Shown here: piece by piece, positions 6,500 through 12,596 of the stretch | Layout of the letters: each line of letters opens with the position of its first letter | How positions within the stretch are numbered: position 1 is the first letter of the stretch | Origin: Spirochaetales bacterium | GTDB taxonomy: Bacteria > Spirochaetota > Spirochaetia > DTKZ01 | DNA length: 12,596 nt | Reading direction: 5' to 3' | NCBI GenBank assembly: GCA_017998025.1 | Contig: JAGODW010000018.1 | Coordinates: forward strand, 1 to 12,596 | Notes under the pieces: generated by a model | The model's database searches: none | What the model was told of the DNA's origin: nothing | Seen by the model: only the letters and a program-made list of their open reading frames with translations | Made by a program: the position numbers and the translations under genes

Positions 6500-7494
6500 A
6501 AAAATCTCTCACCGTACTTATTGTTGTTGCTATTGTACTGGGCATCCTTCTTCTCCTGGGACCTTTCTTTATTGTAGAAGAGGGGGAACAGGCGGTTGTA
6601 ATTCGATTCGGCGAGATTGTGAAGGAAGAGACAACTGCAGGCCTTAAATTCAAGATGCCGATTGTGGATAACGTCACTAAGTACTCTAAGAAGATTCTTC
6701 CCTGGGACGGAGAACCTCAGCGGGTTCCCACCAAAGAAAACCAGTTTATCTGGGTAGATGTAACGGCCCGGTGGCGGATTACAGATCCAAGAAAGTTTTA
6801 TTCCTCTGTTACCACGATGGAAAGAGCTTACAGCCGGTTGGACGATATTATAGATTCGATCGTCCGCACCACTATTGCGGAGAATTTACTTAGAGAAGCG
6901 GTACGGAGCTCTAACCTGATCAATGAACTCGAGAGAACAGAGTACCTTGCTACAACAGAATCCACACAGGAAGACGTAGAGAGTCTTCAAGAGATGGCCG
7001 AATTTACCCATACCCGGGTGCAGCAGGAAAATATCCAGAAGGGACGCCGAGCCCTTTCCGAAGAGATGCTCGCCGCTGCAAAAACAATCGTTCCTGATTT
7101 TGGAATTGATGTAATAGATATTATCATACGCCAGATCCGTTACTCGGATGATCTGACGGAAAGTGTATACAACCGAATGATCAAAGAACGGAATCAGATT
7201 GCACAAGCGTATCGATCCTTTGGGGAAGGGAAAAAGAAAGAATGGATGGGAAAACTGGAGAACGAACAACGGTCGATCCTTTCTAAAGCGTATGAAGAAT
7301 CAGAAAAAATAAAAGGAGAGGCTGATGCGTTAGCCGCCCGAATTTACTCTGAAACATACGGGAAAGACCCGGATTTTTTCGAATTCTGGAGGTCTATCGA
7401 ATCTTACCGGACTGTGGTACCGAATTTTAGGAAAACCCTTACCACCGATATGAATTATTTCAAATATCTATACTCCCCCAGCGGAGGCCGCTGA
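6496..7494 (+). CDS. hflC: HflC-like SPFH-domain membrane protein, partner of HflK
   Basis: The 332-residue protein forms the HflKC complex with the upstream gene product and controls access to FtsH at the cytoplasmic membrane. A single N-terminal membrane anchor (about 5-24) is followed by FFIVEEGEQAVVIRFGE (24-40), the start of the SPFH domain. VTARWRITDPRKFY is a strong HflC-type match. Further matches are the YNRMIKERNQIAQAYRSFGEG helix region and the C-terminal IYSETYGKDPDFFEFWRSIESY, which is diagnostic for HflC. The remaining helix is expected to form the coiled-coil belt. Length agrees with the family (E. coli 334). The start overlaps the hflK stop, and six bases after its own stop the murE gene begins, so all three are probably on one mRNA. 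Two stops in a row (TGA TAG) end the frame. Confidence 0.93.
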   Translation: MKKSLTVLIVVAIVLGILLLLGPFFIVEEGEQAVVIRFGEIVKEETTAGLKFKMPIVDNVTKYSKKILPWDGEPQRVPTKENQFIWVDVTARWRITDPRKFYSSVTTMERAYSRLDDIIDSIVRTTIAENLLREAVRSSNLINELERTEYLATTESTQEDVESLQEMAEFTHTRVQQENIQKGRRALSEEMLAAAKTIVPDFGIDVIDIIIRQIRYSDDLTESVYNRMIKERNQIAQAYRSFGEGKKKEWMGKLENEQRSILSKAYEESEKIKGEADALAARIYSETYGKDPDFFEFWRSIESYRTVVPNFRKTLTTDMNYFKYLYSPSGGR

Positions 7495-7500
7495 TAGGTA

Positions 7501-9051
7501 ATGCACCGATCGTATGGAAAACCTCTCTCGTATTTAACGGGGCACCTAAAAGGTGCCCGGTTATTCGGGAAAGGAGACCCGGTTATTACGGGAATTGCCT
7601 ATGATTCCCGGGATGTTGAGGCCGGGCACCTGTTTTTTGCCCTGGATGGTATCCATACGGATGGCCACTCGTTTATCCCTGCTGCACTGGAAGCAGGGGC
7701 TGCAGCCGTCGTATGCCGCAGGATTCCAGAAACGGTTCAAAAGGATATCGTATATATCCAGGTAAACGATACCCGGAAAGCCCTCTCCCAGCTCTCTGCG
7801 GCCTTTTTCGACTATCCCAGTCGATCCCTTCAGGTAGTAGGGGTTACCGGGACAGATGGGAAAAGTTCTACTGTATACTTTATTCATCAACTGCTGGAAA
7901 TGGTGGGAAGGAAAACAGGGCTCCTCTCTACTGTATCGTTTTTTGCCTCGGATATGCTGGTGAAAAATTCCTACCGGCAATCTACACCAGAAGCTCCTAT
8001 CCTTCACGAACTCCTCGCTCAGATGCGAGATGCCGGCAAAGAAATCGCTGTAATTGAAGCAACTTCCCACGGCCTGTCCGAAAGGACGGCCCGCCTTCAA
8101 GATGTGGAGTTCGATGCAGGGGTTTTAACCAATGTAACCCATGAACATCTCGAATTCCACGGAACCTGGGAGAACTATCTCCACGATAAAACAAACCTAT
8201 TCCGGGCTCTGAGCCCTTCAAGGAGTAACCAGAAAGGATCCCCCTGCTTCGGGGTGGCAAATAAAGATGATCGAAGCTTTCCCTATGTAAAGGTTCACTG
8301 CAAAACGGTTCTCTACTCTTACAGCATCCAGGATCCAGAAGCAGATCTTTACGGGGAAATCCTTAGGTCCGACCTGGAAGGCAATACTTTTTCCCTCTAT
8401 GAAGGGGAAAAATCCACTGAGGTACGGATTCCCATGCCGGGCAGTTTCACTGTAGAAAACATCCTTGCCTCCGTTCTAACCGTATCGCACCTGGAAAATA
8501 TTCCTGCTCTGGAGTTAGCAAAATATCTTCCCAACCTTCAGGGAGTACGGGGACGAATGACCCCGATCCGGAAAGGGCAACCCTTTTCTGTGTTGGTAGA
8601 CTATGCCCATACCCCTGGAGCTTTTGAAAAATTATTTCCCCTTGCTCGAACCTACACAAGAGGAAAGCTCATTGCCGTATTCGGATCCGGAGGAGAACGA
8701 GATAGAGAGAAACGCCCCCTTCAGGGGAGAATAGCCTCCCAGTACGCAGATATTTTAATCCTAACAAACGAGGATCCCCGGCTTGAAGATCCCATGGAAA
8801 TCCTTCGAGAAATTGCGCAGGGTTGTAGGGGGAAAACGATTAAGGAAGATCTTTTCCTGATTCCGGACAGGTTGGAAGGAATCCGTACGGCATTTCTTAA
8901 AGCTCAAGAAGGGGATACGGTACTTTTACTGGGGAAAGGACACGAAGGAAGCATCATCCTTTCCACCGGTCCCCTACCCTGGGACGAGATAGAAAAGGCA
9001 GAAGAGCTTCTGGAAGAAATGGGGTATGGCGGGCAAAAAATAGAGGCCTGA
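7501..9051 (+). CDS. murE: UDP-MurNAc-tripeptide synthetase (MurE), EDPR-type specificity motif
   Basis: This cytoplasmic Mur ligase adds the third, diamino residue to UDP-MurNAc-L-Ala-D-Glu using ATP. The 516 residues show the three-domain layout: a nucleotide-substrate domain (1-108), the ATP domain with P-loop GVTGTDGKSS (114-123), and a C-terminal Rossmann-like domain (about 350-516). TNVTHEHLEFHGTWENYLHDK contains the family's conserved HLD-like His and Lys230, the residue carbamylated in Mur ligases. FGSGGERDREKRP (394-406) and GKGHE (478-482) are typical. The diamino-acid site reads N423-E-D-P-R427 where diaminopimelate-specific enzymes have DNPR. This fits a non-DAP acceptor such as ornithine, the residue known from many spirochaetes, but the assignment is an inference. 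GGAGG lies 13 bases before ATG, which is rather far, so coupling to hflC seems likely. The gene closes the hflKC operon. Confidence 0.93.
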   Translation: MHRSYGKPLSYLTGHLKGARLFGKGDPVITGIAYDSRDVEAGHLFFALDGIHTDGHSFIPAALEAGAAAVVCRRIPETVQKDIVYIQVNDTRKALSQLSAAFFDYPSRSLQVVGVTGTDGKSSTVYFIHQLLEMVGRKTGLLSTVSFFASDMLVKNSYRQSTPEAPILHELLAQMRDAGKEIAVIEATSHGLSERTARLQDVEFDAGVLTNVTHEHLEFHGTWENYLHDKTNLFRALSPSRSNQKGSPCFGVANKDDRSFPYVKVHCKTVLYSYSIQDPEADLYGEILRSDLEGNTFSLYEGEKSTEVRIPMPGSFTVENILASVLTVSHLENIPALELAKYLPNLQGVRGRMTPIRKGQPFSVLVDYAHTPGAFEKLFPLARTYTRGKLIAVFGSGGERDREKRPLQGRIASQYADILILTNEDPRLEDPMEILREIAQGCRGKTIKEDLFLIPDRLEGIRTAFLKAQEGDTVLLLGKGHEGSIILSTGPLPWDEIEKAEELLEEMGYGGQKIEA

Positions 9052-9089
9052 AAGGTATTCGCTATTCTAATACAAGAATCTGCTCCATG

Positions 9090-9119
9090 TTGCATTTCAC
9101 CCTTCCTTTCCGATATACT
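9090..9119 (+). promoter_or_regulatory. Predicted promoter of ddl (leaderless)
   Basis: TTGCAT (9090-9095), an 18-base spacer and TATACT (9114-9119) are followed by only six bases before the ddl ATG. The transcription start would fall on or beside the start codon. There is no purine-rich ribosome binding site in between. Confidence 0.6.
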
Positions 9120-9125
9120 TCTCGC

Positions 9126-10235
9126 ATGAAAAGAGTCCTTGTCCTGTACGGTGGAAAATCAGGTGAACATGAAGTTTCTCTTCGATCCGCCGCTTCCATT
9201 GTCCGGAACCTCACGGGGCGGTATGAAGTGTCCCTGGTGGGAATTACAAAAACAGGGGTTTGGTACCTTCAACCGGAAAACTATGCGGCGCACGTAGCAT
9301 TGCAAGAAATCGAAACCCTGGAAATCAAGGAAGATCCGTTAAATAAAGTATCTGTATTCCCCGGAGAGGGACTGGTCTGTAAGGGAGTCCCCCTAAAAAC
9401 TGATATCGTATTCCCCGCTCTTCATGGAACATTTGGCGAGGATGGTACCTTGCAGGGGCTACTGGAAACGATTGAGATTGCCTATGTGGGAGCAGGTGTT
9501 CTAGGAAGTGCCCTGGGGATGGATAAGGAAAAATCCAAACAGCTCTGGGAGCAGGAAAAACTTCCCATTGTTCCCTACCATTCCCTATCCAAACAGGGAT
9601 GGAAAGATCAGCTCTCTCAGGTATTACCACGGGTAAAAGCACTGGGGTATCCATTGTTTGTAAAGCCCGCCTGTATTGGATCTTCCGTAGCAATTTCCAA
9701 AGTAAAAGATCCTGCAGGGTTACCCGGGGCTCTGGAACGGGCCTTTGCCTTTGATACAAAAGTGTTAATAGAAAAAGGAATCGATGCCCGTGAAATCGAA
9801 TGCTCTGTTCTGGGGAACCATGACCCGATCGCCTGTACTCCCGGAGAAGTTATCCCTTCTCACGAGTTCTACGATTATGAAGCTAAGTACCTCGACCCCC
9901 AGGGAGCTGAGTTGCGGATTCCTGCGGCTGTGAGTGAGAGCCTTCTAAATCGTATTCGGGAACTGGCTGTTCTTGCATACAAAGCCATCAGTGGAGAGGG
10001 AATGGCACGGGTAGATTTTTTCCTGGACAAAACAAGCGGTGATCTGTACCTGAACGAAATAAATACAATACCTGGTTTTACCTCAATCAGCATGTTCCCC
10101 CGGATGTGCGCTTACGACAAGATATCTTTTCCAGCCTTGTTAGATCGGTTGATCGAACTAGGATTGGAACGGTACGAGGAACGAACTGCCCTCTGCTACG
10201 ATTACCAGAAAGATACTCCTGTAACTTACCAGTGA
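9126..10235 (+). CDS. ddl: D-alanine--D-alanine ligase
   Basis: This ATP-grasp enzyme joins two D-alanines for the end of the peptidoglycan stem peptide. The chosen start MKRVLVLYGGKSGEHEVS gives 369 residues. The upstream in-frame ATG at 9087 would add 13 residues that overlap the promoter and match nothing. Visible motifs: EHEVS (14-18, D-Ala binding), ALHGTFGEDG (98-107), KPACIGSSVAISKV (180-193, ATP binding), EKGIDAREIECSVLG (216-230), FYDYEAKY (248-255) with Tyr255 in the omega-loop position linked to dipeptide rather than depsipeptide formation, and MARVDFF (293-299) with NEINTIPGFT (310-319) for metal binding. It follows murE by 74 bases but has its own promoter and no Shine-Dalgarno sequence. 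The 3' end overlaps the convergent nitroreductase gene by ten bases. A VanA-like D-Ala-D-Lac activity is disfavoured by the Tyr. Confidence 0.95.
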   Translation: MKRVLVLYGGKSGEHEVSLRSAASIVRNLTGRYEVSLVGITKTGVWYLQPENYAAHVALQEIETLEIKEDPLNKVSVFPGEGLVCKGVPLKTDIVFPALHGTFGEDGTLQGLLETIEIAYVGAGVLGSALGMDKEKSKQLWEQEKLPIVPYHSLSKQGWKDQLSQVLPRVKALGYPLFVKPACIGSSVAISKVKDPAGLPGALERAFAFDTKVLIEKGIDAREIECSVLGNHDPIACTPGEVIPSHEFYDYEAKYLDPQGAELRIPAAVSESLLNRIRELAVLAYKAISGEGMARVDFFLDKTSGDLYLNEINTIPGFTSISMFPRMCAYDKISFPALLDRLIELGLERYEERTALCYDYQKDTPVTYQ

Positions 10236-10738
10236 TCGTAGGAGGCTATCCGTGATAAGGGAAATCGATCATGCAGAACAGGACTCTCCGATGCAGAATA
10301 CCCTACAAGAAGGAGCAAAACTACACGCATTGAAAAAGGAACGGTAAGAATTCCTTCCACCGTAGGCTCATCAAACGTAGTGACAATGCAGGTTCCAAGC
10401 TTCTCATGAACGGCCTGCAACATCATGAAAGAAGCAGCAAAGCTGATATCGATCGGATACGAAAGCTGTCCATTAGGCATTCGATACTCAGTATTTGTAG
10501 AACAGCAAGCAATAATTACAGGAGCGCTTCCGACATGTTCCTGCCCAAAGCACGCGCGTTCAAACAGGATTCTCTTCTCCGGATCTCTTATAATAACGAA
10601 TCTCCATGGTTGGCGATTTTTAGCCGAAGGAGCCAACCGTCCTGCTTCAAGGATCCGATTAATCTTTTCTGTTTCTACCGGCTTCGGCAAAAACTCCCGA
10701 ACGCTGGTCCTTTGCAGTATTTCCGGTAGGATTTCCAT
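10226..10738 (-). CDS. Nitroreductase-family FMN oxidoreductase
   Basis: This 170-residue protein belongs to the FMN-dependent nitroreductase fold, whose members reduce nitro compounds, quinones or flavins with NAD(P)H. The real physiological substrate cannot be read from sequence. R10-T-S-V-R14 and APSAKNRQPW (36-45) are the standard FMN phosphate/ring binding sites. DISFAASFMMLQAVHEKLGTC (97-117) is the dimer-interface helix with the Gly-Thr/Cys turn. VGYSASESP (145-153) near the C-terminus completes the flavin site. The length is typical of the short, single-domain group. The start is supported by AAGGGGG seven bases before the ATG. It is transcribed away from the pseudo-M28 gene and overlaps the 3' end of ddl by ten bases. 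No signal peptide, so cytoplasmic. Confidence 0.88.
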   Translation of the reverse strand: MEILPEILQRTSVREFLPKPVETEKINRILEAGRLAPSAKNRQPWRFVIIRDPEKRILFERACFGQEHVGSAPVIIACCSTNTEYRMPNGQLSYPIDISFAASFMMLQAVHEKLGTCIVTTFDEPTVEGILTVPFSMRVVLLLLVGYSASESPVLHDRFPLSRIASYDHW

Positions 10739-10838
10739 TAGCCTACCCCCTTAGGTTTTATATTTCATAATACACGAGGTTTCCCATTCGTGGAAGCTTC
10801 TTGACGAAAATTGTGTAATCTTTCACTCTTTTCACTAC
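10739..10838. promoter_or_regulatory. Divergent promoter region between nitroreductase and pseudo-M28 gene
   Basis: One hundred non-coding bases carry signals for both sides. To the left, on the minus strand, AAGGGGG (10752-10746) is the ribosome binding site and TATTAT (10772-10767) a good -10 box, with only a weak -35 (TTCCAC). To the right, TTGACG (10801-10806) and the poor -10 CACTCT (10824-10829) have a 17-base spacer. They end nine bases before the ATG, with no ribosome binding site. A short palindrome, GAAGCTTC (10793-10800), lies between the two -35 regions. Confidence 0.45.
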
Positions 10839-12596
10839 ATGAATCGTACAATCAGCACTATAGTAGCTCTTATTCTATGCCTCCAGGGAATATTCCTCAC
10901 AAATTCCTCTCTCTGGGCTGAATCCAATCCCGCTGCATTGAAGACTCTGACGGAGCGTTTTGAAACCCATAAAACCAACCTCTCCCAGTTCTTCCCCCGT
11001 AAGGAAGGCTCCCTAGAAGAAAAGAATGCGTTTCTCTATATCCGAAACGTCCTGGAAAAGAGAGATCTCAACCTAGAGGAACGAGACTTTTCAACCATGC
11101 GGGGGGGACACTCATTCTCCCAGATACTTTCGGTGTTTATTCCCGGTAAAAGCCCTAATAGGGTTATGTTTGCTGTCCCTCTATCGCAAGAAGAAACAGG
11201 GGAAGATCCTATGGTTCCCCACCAGGCAGGATCTGACGGGATTGCCCTGGCTCTCAGCCTGATAGAAGAATGGGGGCAAAAACCTCCTCCGTCATCTATT
11301 TTATTTTTATTTTTAGGAGGGGATACGGGATATGGAGAAGGAATCGGAAGCCGCTTTTTTCTTCAGGATTTTTATGCCTCCCATCCTACCGTACTTTTTT
11401 ACCTGAATTTACCTACAATACCGAGCCGGCTGGTGATTCAAACCGGCAGCCGAAACAGTGTAACTCCTGCCTTTCTCATACAGCCACTCCTCCGTTTTCT
11501 CTCCCAGTCCCGGCTACCCTTCATTCTTCCCGAAAGCAAGAATCAGTTGTACCGGATGGGCGTACCAGTAAATCCTACCCCTCTGGGACCTTACCTGCGG
11601 GAAGGAGTTGCTGCCCTGGGTCTTGCATATGATCAGGATGCATCCCGTCAACATGCTCTAGCCCTTGAAGATTGGCTTTTTGGGATGGAGCAAACCCTGT
11701 TTCATTTTATTGAATCGTTCGGAACTTCTTTTCCTGGAGACTGGGATACTCATTATCTAATTTTCAGGATAGGATCCAGGTTCCTTTTTATTGATGAAAT
11801 GGAAACCGTGAGCATCCTCCTTGTTGTGCTGAGCATCTGCGCTGTGGTAGCCTATATAAGAAAACAGCAGACCCTGCGGTATATACGCACTCTTCTCCGG
11901 AACTTATGGAATTTACCCCTGATTTTTCTCATCATTTTCTTTTTTCTTGTGTTGGGAACCTCTATCATTCGAGGGATAGAAAGGCTTCGAGCTCCCTTAT
12001 GGCACTATGCACCTTTTCTTCACTTTTCATTGAAAATTTTATTTTCGGTTTTTCTTTTTTCTTTAGCTTCCCATGCTCTTCATAGACTCCCCCTTGCTAG
12101 AAAAGGGAGCTTTTATTCTGCCGCGAGTCTTTTGTTTTTTTTCGTGAACATCCTTATTTTTTCATTTATCAATATTGCATTATGTTATTATTTCCTTTGG
12201 GGGTTTCTCTGCGCCATGGGGTTCTCCTTTTTTCGAAGCAAGATAGCAAAATCTTTATTTTTCGTGCTTTCTCCGTTATGGCTCTATCGTATCACCTTCG
12301 ATATTTTTACACAGACGGAGCTTCCCATGATTCGTATTCTCCTCACTTCTTTGCATGGGAACATCCTGCTATCTTTCATGCTTTTACCGTTCTTCCTTAT
12401 GATCATCCGGATAGATTTACTCTTACGGCATCCTGTGTATAAAAAAATAGGTTGGGGTATTAAAAGCACCTTTGTTCTTTCGGGTATCGGAACCGTTGTT
12501 TTGATAGGGTACCTCCTGAGTTACTCTCCCTTTCAGAACAAACCTATTCCCGTGTTATATCGAGAAAAGGTGGATTTTATTACCCGGGAACATGTT
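10839..12596 (+). CDS. Multi-pass membrane protein with degenerate M28-peptidase-like domain (3' end outside window)
   Basis: The frame stays open from ATG 10839 to the last base, 586 codons, so the gene continues beyond the window. Residues 1-27 form a signal peptide (hydrophobic core, likely cut after SLWA). About 35-290 resemble the M28 aminopeptidase fold. GSDGIALALSLIEEW (131-145) matches the GADDNASG segment, SILFLFLGGDTGYGEGIGSRFF (153-174) the GEE-x-G-LLGSR segment, and GPYLREGVAALGL (250-262) the HxPFLxAGIPAL segment. The metal and catalytic residues appear lost: the HxD site is V113-P-L115 (in FAVPL), the EE pair is G164-Y165, and the last His is Leu249. Only Asp133 of the ligands is visible. 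From about 324 there are around seven or eight hydrophobic segments (near 324-340, 357-375, 391-412, 428-460, 470-484, 500-524, 543-561), then a new polar part starts. This pseudo-protease plus transmembrane layout recalls GPI-transamidase Gaa1 in general plan. The function is unknown. The M28 relation is moderately sure; the gene itself is very sure. Confidence 0.82.
   Translation, partial: MNRTISTIVALILCLQGIFLTNSSLWAESNPAALKTLTERFETHKTNLSQFFPRKEGSLEEKNAFLYIRNVLEKRDLNLEERDFSTMRGGHSFSQILSVFIPGKSPNRVMFAVPLSQEETGEDPMVPHQAGSDGIALALSLIEEWGQKPPPSSILFLFLGGDTGYGEGIGSRFFLQDFYASHPTVLFYLNLPTIPSRLVIQTGSRNSVTPAFLIQPLLRFLSQSRLPFILPESKNQLYRMGVPVNPTPLGPYLREGVAALGLAYDQDASRQHALALEDWLFGMEQTLFHFIESFGTSFPGDWDTHYLIFRIGSRFLFIDEMETVSILLVVLSICAVVAYIRKQQTLRYIRTLLRNLWNLPLIFLIIFFFLVLGTSIIRGIERLRAPLWHYAPFLHFSLKILFSVFLFSLASHALHRLPLARKGSFYSAASLLFFFVNILIFSFINIALCYYFLWGFLCAMGFSFFRSKIAKSLFFVLSPLWLYRITFDIFTQTELPMIRILLTSLHGNILLSFMLLPFFLMIIRIDLLLRHPVYKKIGWGIKSTFVLSGIGTVVLIGYLLSYSPFQNKPIPVLYREKVDFITREHV

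Noticed and set aside
9064..9079. ATTCT-AATACA-AGAAT inverted repeat between murE and ddl as a terminator.
   Set aside because: Stem of five A/T-rich pairs and no following T-run; too weak to call.
9087..9125. Alternative ddl start at ATG 9087, adding 13 residues.
   Set aside because: The extension overlaps the predicted promoter, has no ribosome binding site, and the family N-terminus begins at MKRVLVLYGG.
10226..10235. Ten-base tail-to-tail overlap of ddl and the nitroreductase gene as a regulatory antisense device.
   Set aside because: Short convergent overlaps are common in compact genomes and nothing else at the site suggests regulation.
11270..11632. 120-codon open frame, and a similar one at 12182-12442, on the plus strand.
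   Set aside because: Both are out-of-frame shadows of the 586-codon membrane protein gene, whose frame shows a signal peptide, M28-like motifs and membrane helices.

Overview
The window is ordinary chromosomal DNA of moderate G+C from what looks like a free-living or host-associated spirochaete (Treponema/Spirochaeta group). This assignment is an inference. It rests on the mix of a Fem-type peptidoglycan ligase, a MurE with an EDPR rather than DNPR specificity motif, a lipoprotein carrying a cysteine-less SUMF1-type domain, and a large membrane protein with a degenerate M28-like domain. I see no rRNA, tRNA, CRISPR array, insertion sequence, prophage or attachment site. Coding density is very high and no non-coding stretch exceeds about 105 bases.

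Layout. The left edge holds the last 108 residues of an adenosine deaminase (+). It meets, tail to tail, a four-gene minus-strand operon that reads leftwards from about 5419: metG (methionyl-tRNA synthetase), a FemAB-like aminoacyl-tRNA-dependent peptidoglycan ligase (TAATG overlap with metG), a monothiol thioredoxin-like protein, and the SUMF1-domain lipoprotein. From a shared divergent promoter region (5420-5515) a plus-strand operon runs right: hflK, hflC (ATGA overlap) and murE (6-base gap). Then comes ddl with its own promoter. A small nitroreductase (-) overlaps the 3' end of ddl by 10 bases. A last divergent region of 100 bases separates it from a long plus-strand gene that stays open for 586 codons through the right edge. 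That gene encodes a secreted/multi-pass membrane protein whose N-terminal domain resembles an M28 peptidase without its metal ligands.

How the genes fit together. MurE adds the third residue of the peptidoglycan stem, Ddl makes the D-Ala-D-Ala end, and the FemAB-like enzyme probably adds the cross-bridge residue from an aminoacyl-tRNA. The region is therefore rich in cell-envelope functions, with HflKC as membrane-protease quality control and two further envelope proteins (lipoprotein, pseudo-M28 protein).

The most notable non-coding signal is that metG, ddl and the pseudo-M28 gene, and perhaps the thioredoxin-like gene, lack a Shine-Dalgarno sequence. In the first three, a -35 element starts 36-39 bases before the ATG. 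This predicts leaderless mRNAs, in contrast to hflK, hflC and the nitroreductase, which have clear ribosome binding sites. I do not see a dramatic new system. The pseudo-M28 membrane protein is the best candidate for something undescribed.
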